Positions 1 to 11,800 of a DNA stretch of 64,000 nt are shown in pieces. The notes under the pieces were generated by a model. That model searched no databases and was not told where the DNA came from. It saw only the letters and a list, made by a program, of their open reading frames with translations. This stretch comes from Bryoerythrophyllum caledonicum (Eukaryota > Streptophyta > Bryopsida > Pottiales > Pottiaceae), in assembly GCA_963971425.1 (NCBI GenBank), contig OZ020519.1:574028-638027 (forward strand). The letters run 5' to 3'. Both the position numbers and the translations under genes were made by a program. Numbering within the stretch: the stretch's first letter is position 1; every line of letters begins with the position of its first letter.

Positions 1-88
1 TTCTTTTTTTTTGGATGAATGTAATAGACAATGCTTTTTTTTTTTAAAAATCAGTTCCAACCTATATATTATCTCACCTCTTTTGCAG

Positions 89-3000
89 GAGTTGCTCTTG
101 GAGATGCTTGGATTTCTCCTCTTGATTCCATGGTAATCTTTCTTACCATGGACATTGTTTCTTCCATACCTCTTATATTTCCTAAACGTTATCTTTGAAA
201 AAGTAAAAAATAGTAGAATATCTGTAGAATTTATTAAAAAAACCAAATTGAATACAACCTTATATTTAATAGAAGTGAGTGTTTGACAATTAGATATTAC
301 TACTATAACAAGTCAAAAATGATAAATAATATAAATTTCTAACTCAATTGTAATGTAGGGTCACTTGGGTTTGCGTCACAAGCATCTTACTCAAGCTTTT
401 TTTGGGTTGGCGTTGTTAAAATGACGAAGAATTGTGTGGGTGCAGTATTCATGGGGTCCCTTTCTACACACCAATTCTCGTCTCGATGCTAACGGAGCAA
501 TTGAGGTGAAGCGGTAAGTTCTCTAAATGGTTTGGTTCAAAAAAGTTTTACCTTGACAACAAGCCAATAGTTTTATTCTACTAACTTATGTCATGTGGCC
601 ATGGGTTTAGTGAAGGAAACAAATAAACATAATATTCATTCAAACAAAAGAGTTCATCTTTCACCTTTCTTTCACTTTTTGGGTTATGAACTACTAAATA
701 ACTAGAGGACTCTCACATCTTTATGCTTCAGAGGAGTTGACAAGACTGCTCAATTCATGCGGCATGGACTCTTTGAAAACGCGACATATCAATGGGAGAA
801 GGTGGAAGAGCTTGTCTTGAATTTAAGCAACCAAGTGGTAAGAGCTTGATTCAAATTCGTTTATTCAATGCATTGCTCATTTGTTATCTTGTAATTTGAT
901 TATATGGTAGAGGACACTATTCCCGTTGGATTAAGTCATGTATCATATATTACAATGATTACCACAAAACCAAAATGTTCACATTTAGAACTTTGAGTGA
1001 GAAATCCCATATGTCACTACATAATATGGACTATTTGCAACTTGGAAACCTTGATATCATTGGCATTCAACCAATGCTTCACCTCATCAACAACTTTCTA
1101 ATGGCCATAACTCACTCAAATTTTGTTCAAATCGAACAAATGAGGTGTTTTGATGACATGTAGGCTTTGCGGATATCACTAATGTGCAAACTTGTCCATA
1201 CATTGATCAGGACTTTTACAACATACTCGAGGCCGATAATGCTGCAACAGTCACAATTAGCTCCACATCCACAACGGTCATGAAAAGGTCAAAGGCTTTT
1301 CGCGACTACAACTTGGGATTTCTCAATTCCGTAAATTCCGTCAAAGTGAATGGAAGTGTACAAAACCTCACTCTTTCTGAAATCATGAACACGGTCATAC
1401 GCGAGAAGCTTCAAATCATTCCATCCACTGTAAGGTAAATCTGGAAACGCCCATATTCGAAATGCATTTTTTCCTTAAATAACCCAACACTTTATGTTGA
1501 AAATTTTAGGATTTAAAAAAAAAACAATGCAAAGGATCATGTAGGATTCTAATTGTCTTACTAGAAAATAACTGCAATTGGTAGTTCTTTTAATAAAAAA
1601 TATGGAAATATTCATTATTTGGACTAACTAAATTCTTTTTCATTTGGTTGTGGCAATAGATGGCAATTATCATCAGAGGAAGTTTTTACTGCACATTTGG
1701 GTGATTTTATGAAGGACACAATTCATCAAGTAAGAAGAACTTGGGGTTGTTTAATTTCATAGAATGATCCTTTATTTTATCTTCAATTCTACGGCATGTA
1801 GTGCTTGCAATAGAAATGATTTGGAAATTATGGCTTGGAGTTTGGTTGTGCGTTAATGATATTTGGTGATTGCCATACAGTGAATTAACACAGATTTGTT
1901 CTTTATTCTATAGTGTCTACCTCCGAGAGGGGGAAGTAGTTCCATCCTACTAATATTCTGTCCAGTGGGCATTATTTTTAGTAATGGAACGAACAAACAC
2001 TTTATTCACGCCGGCCTCTCTCAGAGACCGGAGTTCTTCTTCTTCTTCTTGAATTAACACAACATCTTAGAAGTTGTGAACATTCACACTAATTTTTAAT
2101 GGTCCTTACATAGTACAAACTATGTTATATTGGTGCAGGTAGATGAACTACTTCAACTTGGGGTAAAAGTGGCTGTGTATAGTGGTCAGGTGGGATTGAA
2201 TCACCACTCAATTGGTTTTTAAAAAAAAATCTCTTTAATTCAAATCTGTAGAATGACTTGGGGATTTGAAGGACTATCAAATTTATGGAATATCTATAAT
2301 GTTCATGAGTAAAATGTTAGTGTGGCTTTCTACTTGGAAGTCCTCGAGGTGAATTATTCAAAAGTGGCTATAAGCTTTGAATAAAGATTGATTAAAGTGA
2401 ATTTTCCATCAAAAGGAAATAATATGTGTGTCTTTAAAGAATGGGCATGGCTAGATAGAAAAGAAATGTCAATGATACTAACACTTCTACTATTGATGTT
2501 TTATTCACGCTAGTCACAAGATATATCTTTTGAACTTCAAAAAACTGCTACAATAGGAAGAAGCTTCCTTGTTCTTGAAAATTATGTCTTTATCGTCATG
2601 ATTATATTATTAAGTGAAAATTGAAAATGGGACTTTATTCTTCTATAATTAGAAGTAAAATTCCTCCTTGTGCTTCATTTTAACAGGAAAATCTTTCTTT
2701 GTCCTATTGATGTATAGTCAACCCTAAATTTGTGGAAGTTTCTAAAGATTTATTTGAGATTTAGTGAGCTATGACAATGAACAATATTGTCTTCATGAGC
2801 TCTCAAAGGTTAAATAATCATTAGCTCTATATTGTTGAACTAATTGTCATTGGACATTACGATGTGTGCAGCTTGACTTGATATGTTCAACGCCTGGTAC
2901 TGAGGCTTGGGTTCAAAAGTTAAAGTAAGTTCATTTCTTATTTAACATATAAGTTACTTGCTAATATCAAGAATATCTCTAAGGTGACATATACTCTCAC

Positions 3001-3474
3001 AAGTTTTTATAATAATGTAAGCACTGCCGCATAGCTTTGATAGTCCTTGAATAATAAAACAATCTTGTACATACAACTCATAATCAAAACTCTCAATTTT
3101 CACCCACCTAAGTTTGTTACTCTTATGTGATTACTCCTGGATTAGATGGATCTAAATCTATCACACTTTTTTTATTGCACATCATGCAGATGGTCCGGAC
3201 TTGACGAGTTCAATAAACAAGTTCGAACACCTCTCTATTGCAACTCAAACTCAACCGGAGGGTTTGTGAAAAAATATAAGAACCTTTCTTTTTATTGGGT
3301 ACTAAAAGCCGGTCATTACGTAAGTGATCTCTCATTTCTCTCTTCAAAATTTCTTTCATTTCTTCCTTGATTTAGATACAATTTTTTTTTTTGAAATGGC
3401 TTTTGTTTGTCGTGCAGTTACCTATTGATAGTCCTTGTGTGGCGCAACAAATGGCGAGCCTCATTATATCATAG
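89..3474 (+). CDS. Serine carboxypeptidase-like protein (SCPL51-type), 3' part
   Basis: This is the C-terminal part of a secretory or vacuolar alpha/beta-hydrolase peptidase of family S10; the 5' exons with the catalytic serine lie before the window. Exons read from splice sites and phase: 89-132, 446-513, 732-837, 1211-1434, 1660-1729, 2139-2189, 2872-2924, 3190-3319, 3418-3474. All joins keep frame. The first visible exon reads VALGDAWISP and the next YSWGP. The catalytic Asp lies in VYSGQLDLICSTPGTEAW across the 2189/2872 join, and the catalytic His in VLKAGHY just before the last intron. These strings resemble the SCPL51 / retinoid-inducible carboxypeptidase branch as I recall it. The protein ends at TAG 3472-3474. 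A 157-bp retroposon tail interrupts the intron 1730-2138. Nothing in the visible exons is broken. SCPL members can be peptidases or acyltransferases, so the substrate is unknown. Confidence 0.85.
1893..2049 (+). mobile_element. Tail-only LINE/SINE insertion in an SCPL intron
   Basis: A 157-bp insertion flanked by the exact 12-bp duplication tgaattaacaca (1881-1892 and 2050-2061). Its body matches the 3' tail of the large LINE at 39819-40046: gagaggg..gtagttcca..ctacta, then cagtgggca, then tttattcacgccggcctct and accggagttcttc with a (TTC)n end. No tRNA-like head or coding sequence is present, so it is either a severely 5'-truncated LINE or a truncated SINE. It lies inside intron 1730-2138 of the carboxypeptidase gene in the same orientation. 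Confidence 0.85.
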
Positions 3475-4060
3475 TTTATTTGAGTGCTGGATCTTAGAGG
3501 CCTAAGTAGTAGCACTACATCCAACAAACTCGCTTATTCACAATGGTCAATAAGGCTAGTGTTACTTTTCTTCTTCTCTTGAACGTTAGAGTTCAAGGTA
3601 TTACAATACATAACAAAGAAGAACTTTGGCATGAATAGAGCGTCTACTAAATGGATGCCCACCGAACAAAGGATTAGTAGTATGAAATCACTTCCCCCTC
3701 TCAATAAGTTTTCTCAAAAATATATGTGATGAATATATGTATTAATACATTTTATAATACATGCTACAGTATATTTCCAATCAAAGTAAATTATGTAAAT
3801 GTATCATTTAAAAAAGTAAAAGATCGAACAAAAGTAAAAGCTCTCGAGTTGAAGCACAATACGACGATCATCCACTATTCATCCGTTGATCTGCTCCCTC
3901 ATTCATCCACGTTCGCTAGGAACCTTCATCCATCATCCATCTACTATGAATACTCTCACAATCGATTTTTCATCCATCATCCATCTACTATGAATACTCT
4001 CACAATCTATTTTTCATCCATCATCCATCCAGATGTCGTCTCTTTCATCCACTTGTGCGG
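3475..4060. other. Intergenic spacer with a 44-bp tandem duplication
   Basis: Spacer between the carboxypeptidase stop codon and the CpG-richer leader of the transporter gene. It contains a head-to-tail duplication of about 44 bp (3926-3969 and 3970-4013) rich in catcc; a third partial unit starts at 4014. No open frame here resembles a protein. Confidence 0.6.
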
Positions 4061-4836
4061 AAAGAGGGACGCAGCGATGGCGATGGCGATGGCGATGGCG
4101 AGCGAGACTCGGAATCCATAGCTCACACTCTTCTCTCCCCCTCGCTTTCTGCTTCTCGCTCGCCACGAGAATCTTTGTAATTTTGCGCTCCTTTTGCGCC
4201 CTCTCGCGGCCGTTTCTGACCACTACCGAGCAGGTTTAGCCGGATCCCTGCCGATGGTGCGCATTGCGGCCGATTCGACATTGCTCCGGGTTGGCGGACG
4301 TTCGACCTCATTCTCCGGCGTTTCGGAGCAGTGAATTCGAGGGAGTTTGGAGTCCGGTTCGTTGCTTCCGTGTTTCCTTTGAATTTTTTTCCTGTTAGTG
4401 GTCTATCGTGATTGCTTTCTACGTTCTCTCGCTGTTGTTTAACAGTAGATTGCGGTCTTTGATAGTTCTTTGCTTTATTGATGGACACGTGAGCTTGATT
4501 TTGAGTATTTCGTGCATGCTTTCAGTTGTTATTTGGTTTATTTGAGGATTCGTCGATTCGGTTGCTCTTTGTCACTTTATTTTGTGATTAGTGTTGGAGT
4601 GGAATCAAGTGCATTCCTTGAGCATTCAGTGTTCAATTTTGTCGATCATCTGGCTTCCTGCGTTGAGGATTTTGATAGCTGTTGTTAATTGGACGTTTCT
4701 GTTGTTGATTTTCGCTGGTTCCACGCCGTTTTCTGTTCCCGCTTTAGTCTAGAAGTATTCGAGAATTTTAATTAGGGCATGCTACCTGGCTCTAGATGAC
4801 CACTGAAGAGCGCATTTCTGTCTTCACGTAGGGAAC
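4061..4836 (+). promoter_or_regulatory. Probable 5' leader of the amino acid transporter gene, with uORFs
   Basis: Base composition changes sharply near 4060 from AT-rich to CpG-containing, CT-rich sequence, as at many plant transcription starts. A hexanucleotide repeat (ATGGCG, four to five units at 4078-4103) would read MAMAMAMA and then stop at 4119-4121. Close to the main start there are two short upstream frames: 4779-4799 (MLPGSR, stop) and 4796-4831 (MTTEERISVFT, stop). They overlap as ATGA, and the second ends 5 nt before the main ATG at 4837. A leader intron ending at ..cacgtag 4831 is equally possible and would remove the uORFs. Transcript ends were not determined. Confidence 0.45.
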
Positions 4837-7800
4837 ATGGATGCCTCACGAGTTCGAGCTGGAGTTAACTACCAGCCTTGGGTGTCAGTATTCAATCTCT
4901 GTAACGCGGTGGTTGGTGCCGGGGTGCTGTCATTCCCTTTCGCTTTCAGGTTACGTTTCTTGCTTCTATACTCTCTCGTTTTCTTGAGTGAGCTTCGTCC
5001 ATGACGCATCCAAATCTGATCACGCTTCTAACCAACAGTGACCTAACTACTACATGTGTACTGATTATCTGAGCTCTTTCTTCTTCAGACAATCTGGCTT
5101 ATACGGTGGTCTCTTTTACACTGGCTTAATATGGCTGATCGAAGTAGGTGCTTTATGTATTCTCGTCCGGGCTGCAGAGAACAACCAGAGCAAATCTTAC
5201 CAGGTATGTCGTTGAGGAGGTAGCAGACGCAGAATCCTCAGAACAGATATTTGGAAATCATAGCACTCAGTCCACACGGTTTTTTATCAGCACCAGCAAT
5301 AAGAAGTCATTGCTGCACGTGAATGATACATGAGCAGGCTAAAAATTCTTAGCCTTACCTCAAGTAGCACTCGATTCTGTGAGCTGATTGACTGTGTGTG
5401 CATACAGGAATTAGTCACCTCAACTCTGGGACCTCGAATGACTGTGTTAACATCTGCGACCATACTTTTATTTGTTTTCGGTGCCATGATTTCTTTCCTG
5501 ATAATTACAGGTATCATAGCTTCACGGAATCTGAAAATCGTGAATCTCTTGTATCGCAATAGATCAAGTTCATGACCAGGAGAATCCACCATTTGCAGCA
5601 GGTGCATTTATTGAGACAGGATTTGTGCGTGTTGTAAAGTCGCAAGAGTTGCATATCACAAGGATGAGAGAATGAGACTGGCATAGTTTTTCCAGAGTCG
5701 TTAACAAGCCTATGATCAACTTTTGATGTTCAACGCAGGTGATGTATTTCAGCCTGTCTTTGCTGGTTGGTTTGGGAATGATAGCGCACTGTCAGATCGC
5801 AGGTACATATGTTTCAAACTTTCAATGTCAATCGTTCTCGCAATTTTGGGTTACCGCTTGTGCTGCAGGACCTGTAATTTCTGTTTACTGGCAGATTTGC
5901 GATTACAGTCCTCGCTGTAGTAGTTGTTCTACCTCTATCGCTTAAGCGGAGTTTTCAGGAGCTGAAGTGGACCAGCAGCATCTCGGTGTGTTTGCTAAAC
6001 TTCTTTCCACAATATCTAGTCCCATTGTTTAGGATCTGACATTCCAAGGATCTTATTCTTCTTTAGTTCAAAAGTGGTGTCTCATTTGAAATTCAGCGTT
6101 CTTTTCTGGCATTTGAGCACGAGACATGGGTGGTTTAAATGCAGGTGATTATGCTCACGTACTTAACTGTAGCTCTCAGCACACTTGGGGTAGCCCATCT
6201 GATGGATGATGGACTCTCTCATAAAGTAAGTCGACACTCCACCAAATAGCTATTGTCTATGCTCATGTATAGGCCATGATTCCTTCGCTGTAGCCTTGGT
6301 TGAATACTCGCTATTCCGCAATTTTATCTGGTCACTTTGAGAATGGTTTTCTTTATTTCTCCCATTACTTCCAAAGTTAGATACTAGACAACTTTTGTGT
6401 TATGGCTTTTCGATGGCCATCTCCTGCTGAGGTTCTCATTTTTTAAACTGCGCACAGTGCCAAGAGTAACTGATAATGCTTTTCTGAGGGCTGTGTCACA
6501 GATTAAATACTTTTCTGGCGGCATGCATGCTTTTATCACCATTGACATTGTAGTTTTCAGTTTCCACTCCCACATTCAGGTTCATTTCCATATCATTTCA
6601 TTATTCTGCTGGTCATTTTCATGCAAATCCATGTGTTTGCCAGTCTTCATGCTCTGATGATTAATATTTCGTTTGCAACTGTACCTTCTTGGATTTTCTT
6701 TCAGCTGTATAAGCAAAATGCTTTGAGAGTCAGTGGTTAAATGCAGTATTATGTTGCTTACACCAAATTAATTTGTTCATTTAATACTGGATGATGATCA
6801 GGCACGTTGGTGTTTCAGGTCATCCCAATATTTGCTGAGCTTGCAGAGAACCCCTGGCCCTTCGTAGGATCGGGGCGTAAACCTCTTGAAGAGCGTCTGC
6901 TACCTGTTCCAGAAGGACTCAACATTGGAAGACCGCTGACACGAGTGAGATCAATTAGACTTAGGCGGATGGATGGAATTATTTTCATCTCCATGACACT
7001 ATGTTTCGTCGGCTATTGTCTGGTAAAGATCTCCGTTATTTCATCTTTGCCTAATAGTTTATTGTGTGTTTTTATCTCAAGGCGTTGAACTTTTTACGCT
7101 TTTAACCCCAGTTTTATCGTTGAGCATTACCGCAGGCAGTCTTTACTTTGTTAATTGATGACTTTTATCATTGTTCATCTGCATCATATGGAACGGAATC
7201 GGTTTGCTCTGAAGTCTTTTCAACAGAACCCCTGCAGACAATTCAGTGCTTATTTCTATGTGACTTGCATGTGTCCAGGTGGGAGAATTCGGATACATTT
7301 TGTTTCCAGATGTAGAGAGTGACGTCTTGAAAAGCTTTGGAAGCGATAACCGCTACATGAACTTTGCACGTTTTGGCATGTGCCTGGTATCTTCTTCTAC
7401 CCTTCCAGATACCCTTCCAGATACCCTTCGCAAAGAAGTAATAAATCCAATCGTGATAGAGAAATTTCAGTGGCAAGATTTGCTTATTATGTTGCGAGAG
7501 ACATTTATACCAATGTGAGTATAGTCGCAGTCCATTCTAACCATTCACGTTGCTATTTCAATCTTTCAATCAGAATTTCCTTCCCTTGGATGCCATTCTT
7601 TCATCTATTAGAGATCTAAGTTGATCCTTTTCCCTTTCAGGTGGCATTGGCATGCTATCCAATACAATGTTATCCTGCCAGGTCAATCCTGGAAGATGCT
7701 ATCAAGCATGTGTTCCACCGACCAGCCAACGAAGCCTCACGGAGCCGTCATATTCTTGTGACCCTGTTCATCTTCATATCAACACTTGTGACAGCCCTTC

Positions 7801-8199
7801 TCATCACGAATCTCGGAACAGTACGCCATACGTTAACTTTGAATTAAAATCACTCAATTTGATTGAGAATGTTTTGATATTTAGGCAGTTGATAAGAGTT
7901 CTTTTTTCACCTTGAATTTCTACAGGGAGTTCTAACTATCGCCCGTGCTGTACTCGTAGGTGTTTACAATTATTGGTGCTACAGGAGGTGTGATGGTGAT
8001 CTTTATCATTCCAGGACTTCTGCTATCCCAGCAAGGTCGCCAACGGACTCCTCCAGATCATGAGGCAATCACCCTGAAAGAAAAGCTCGAGGAGTCACTG
8101 AAGTGGATCAAGTTGATTGCAGGACCATTATTCATCGGTTTGGGGGCTCTCATTTTCGTCTTCACCGCATACGTCACCGCCAAAGGCTCCAGGTTGTAA
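4837..8199 (+). CDS. AAAP-family (SLC38/AVT6-like) amino acid transporter, complete
   Basis: A polytopic membrane protein of 458 aa predicted to move neutral amino acids with a proton or sodium ion. Exons read by splice site and phase: 4837-4949, 5089-5203, 5408-5510, 5739-5802, 5895-5985, 6145-6225, 6502-6579, 6819-7022, 7279-7386, 7641-7820, 7960-8199; they total 1377 nt. The start in ggaacATGG is followed by the family hallmark VFNLCNAVVGAGVLSFPFAF, the first transmembrane segment with its unwound GAG. Later hydrophobic blocks include FAITVLAVVVLPLSL, FITIDIVVFSFHSHIQV and TIIGATGGVMVIFIIPGLLL. A long hydrophilic loop follows HSHIQ (about residues 224-270), where short relatives have less. 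The acceptor of exon 7 (6501/6502) is the least certain join; it was chosen because it alone keeps phase 0. The stop codon faces the CESA stop across 667 bp. The exact substrate is unknown. Confidence 0.85.
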
Positions 8200-8866
8200 A
8201 TCCAGGAACCCTGGGCCTCTATCATAATCTTGTATTCCATCAGGCTCATCACGTGAATGATCCATGGCAAGCTCAGTGAACTTAGTTGTCCTGTAGAACT
8301 TCATAGACAGGCATTTGCAATGTCTGAGGTAACTCTTATTCCAGGAATTTTTCATTGCGTGAAAGGTCAGACGGTATCTATATGTCGCGTTGTTTTGACG
8401 CTCTTTTTCTTTTAACAATGTGACAGTTCGTTGACAAGTAATACCTCCAATGCGTTCAGCATTTATTTCTGCATAGTTACATCAGAACATTGTAGCAGTT
8501 TCAAATATATGGCCCTAACAAAGCAGACGGAGCAGACCAACTTGGGCAAGATTCGTGGTAAAGTGAACGAAGAGCAGAAGGTATTTCACTCCGAACTAGG
8601 AGAAACTTTCATGCATGGACGAGCTAGTAGTTAACATGCGAAAATGCCTGCATCCCCGACAAAGCACCGTGACATACGAACAAAGAAAACCAACATGGAG
8701 CGCAACGCAATCTTAGCTCGTCCCTCGCCTATACTCTACAAAAAAACCATCTCAGTGTCGGCATCGACAAATACATTGTGCCGTAGTAGAGAAAAGAATC
8801 TTGGGGGTGCCATCATTAATGGAAAAGGGGCATACATATAAATATGGGAAGGAGTGCAGTGGGGGC
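8200..8866. other. Convergent 3' regions of the transporter and CESA genes
   Basis: This 667-bp stretch separates the two facing stop codons and must hold both 3' untranslated regions and poly(A) sites. Open frames here are short and show no family resemblance. The boundary between the two transcripts cannot be placed by eye. Confidence 0.6.
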
Positions 8867-11800
8867 TCAGCAGTTGATGCCGCACTGGGAGAGGTCGGGG
8901 CCTTGGACCTTGGCGAGGAAGGGGTCGATGCGGACCCACAGCAGCGAGAAGATGGATGCCAGCAGAATGGACCACACGATGACGATGGTTGGGGTGCGGT
9001 TCTGGCGGCCCATGAGCCCCTTGAGGAAGGGGTACAAGTGCACGATCACCCAGAAGGCGAAGAAGAGCTTGCCGAAGAGGGGGCCCCACGACTGGTACCC
9101 GTTGTTGATGGCGTCGGAGATTCCGGCCACCACGCCGATCAGGTTGATGACGAGGAGCGTGGTGGGTGGAATCAGCAGCGCCGTCCACTTGATGGCGTAG
9201 AGCTCTGCGAAATCCTCGTCCTCTGATTGCTTCGAGGTGACGGTGAAGTTCGTGTCGATGCCTGCGAACACCTTGAGAAGACCCTGGAAGAGCGCGAACA
9301 AGTGCGCGGAGACGCCCCCGATCACCCAGAACTGCTCGTTTCGCCACCACTCGTCGATGCCCACTCCGGACCACCGCATCTCCAGAATGCCCGTTGCGAA
9401 AATCGACATGAAGAGCGAAATGAACCATAAACTCGCCAGGTTACTAATCTGCCAAAATGACATGGATGGGTTAGAATGAATGATCATGAGACTGCTGTTA
9501 CAGGAAGAATTGATGTAGAGAGGACATTTACCGTGGGTATGATGAATTTTCCGGTGAGCAGACAGACGGCGGGGAGCACGCAATATGCGAGAAGCGGCAA
9601 GGAGGTGAGCGGGTAGATCGTGGTGTTGATGTACGCAAGTCTCTCCAAGCACTTCAGTCCGCCGTTCTTCCCTCCGCCGTAGCCGTACCAGAGAGGGCAA
9701 TGTCGACTAAGGGAAATTTCAACGGATCCGAGAGCCCAACGCAGGACTTGGTTTAGCCGGTCGGACAGATTGATGGGAGCGGAGCCCTTGAATGCTGGAC
9801 GCGTCGGCATGCAGTAGATAGAGCGCCACCCTCGACAGTGCATTTTGAAGCCTGTCAAGATATCCTCTGTCACGGATCCGTAAATCCACCCAATCTATAC
9901 CCACAGAAAGCTGTGTCAGGGACCGAATCCAGTAGTTCTGGAACAGAGACACTAGGACATGATAGAGGAAACTTGAACCTTACCTCCTTTCCCCAGTCCG
10001 TTTTATCTTCATACCCGCAACTGATGACATGGATGGCTTCCTTTAACAGTGAACCTGGATTAGCAGCATGGGGCACGCCTCCATTTTCGAGTAAAGTGGA
10101 GGCAACAAACACCGGCGACTGACCAAATCGCTTCTCAAAGTTCTTCAAAGACATCAGCGACGACTTCTCCTCGTCCATCCCTGCGCGCACAGAAAACGAT
10201 CCACGCAAGCATAAGAGATAATTCTTCAGATTGTTGAATCGAGTACTTGCTGTACTTCAGTTGTTAGTATCTGAAAGAGCTCGTCCTTTCATTGATACGA
10301 AACAAGTTATTTCCGGTCAACCAAATTGATTTAAGGGCAGGCCATACCCTCGATGCCTTCTTCAATGTCCTCGAGACTGAAAATCGGAATAGTAGAGTCG
10401 GTTCTTGAAGGAGGCTTTTTCTTCCCGCCTTTCCCAACCTTAGCCTTTCGGACTCCCTTCTTACGGGGCCCGCATAGCCAAGATGGACATACGCCTCGGC
10501 TGCGGCCATTAGATGGTTTAGCATCCTTCGGAGGAGGATCATAGCCATAGAGAGCTTGTCTCTTGAACACACATCCGGTACCCACGTAAACTGGGCCTTG
10601 GACGCCATCTAAACCCTTCAAGTTGATCTGCAGAACCAAAAGTACGTGTACATATTTTATGAGACACTTCAAAAGAGATGGACATCATCTGGATACATAG
10701 ACCAAAAGTGGTCCGTGAATGCCGTAGGAATCGAGATTGACATGCTTACATCAAAGAAAACAGTGTTGTGATTGGCATATCGATCGTTTCTGTCGATGCC
10801 ATCAAACCGCTGAGGAAACTGGACATAGCAGACTCTCTTCCCCACGATAGGATCCATAAGGAAGCACATTGCTTCCCGCAAAGCCTTGCTGTTATTGATG
10901 TAATGATCACAATCCAGATTGAGGAAGAACGGTGCATTGGTGAGAACCGCAGAAACGCGAACCAGAGAGTTCATGGCACCGGCTTTCTTGTGATGATTGA
11001 ATCCAGGCCGTTTCTCTCTTGATACGTATACAAGGCGCGGCAGTTCATTTCCCTCCGTGTCAAGGCCTCCGCTGTGTCCCAGAAAAACCTATATAGGAAG
11101 CCAAGAATCAGAACAGCAAGAAATGACAACATCACGGCTAGTCAGAATTGGTACGATACCATATCAACCTACAATAATCAACCAGTATGAATTCACAATA
11201 TAAAATCATGTCTCACAAAGACCAACCTACTAGAGAGAAATACTACATCAACAACTGACCTGTATCATTCCAGGATGGTCACGAGTATTGTTTCCAGGCC
11301 AGGGTGTTCCATCCTGCATTGTCCATCCTTCGTCGGGCATTTTATTGGATTTAGCAACCAAGGCATTTACCCGCACTTTAAATTCCTCATACTCCCTCTG
11401 CACAAACCCGCTCCCTTCGGTTAGACTTGTGAAGAAAACTTCCGGATTGGAGTACGTACTTAATAACGATCATCAATGGACGAGAAGTGAGACAGAAAAT
11501 TTCCCAAAATATGTGCTATCAGAAAACCAGCTGTTCTTGGATCCTCGAAAGACATGAACGTCGAGCGTTCTATTCACGGTATGCTAACCTTCATTGCTCT
11601 GCGCTCTTTCACAAAAGTTGGCTGCACCTTATCCTTCAAATAGTCGATCTTCAAAGCAAAATAGACCTCAGGAGCTCGGGGCTCAATATTGAATTTTTTA
11701 CAGAAGGGGACCCACTTCCGAGCAAACTCAGACGTCTCCGATAAAACCTCAAAAGTCAACATGGATGCACCATCATCCGAGATGTAGCAGGAAACTTTAT

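Noticed and set aside
1184..1210. Extra N-terminal exon extension (MQTCPYIDQ) in front of the SCPL exon at 1211
   Set aside because: The acceptor at 1209-1210 continues the family sequence directly from NQV to DFYNILEA in phase; the extension has no counterpart.
7387..7640. Coding-looking stretch with repeated tacccttccaga words in the transporter gene
   Set aside because: Skipping it as one intron joins MCL to VALACYPIQCYPAR in phase, as expected for the family; reading it as exon breaks the similarity.
8736..9700. Long overlapping frames on both strands over the CESA last exons (for example 230 and 141 codons)
   Set aside because: They are shadows of the GC-rich CESA exon 13; the CESA frame explains the sequence and the others have arginine/histidine-rich nonsense composition.
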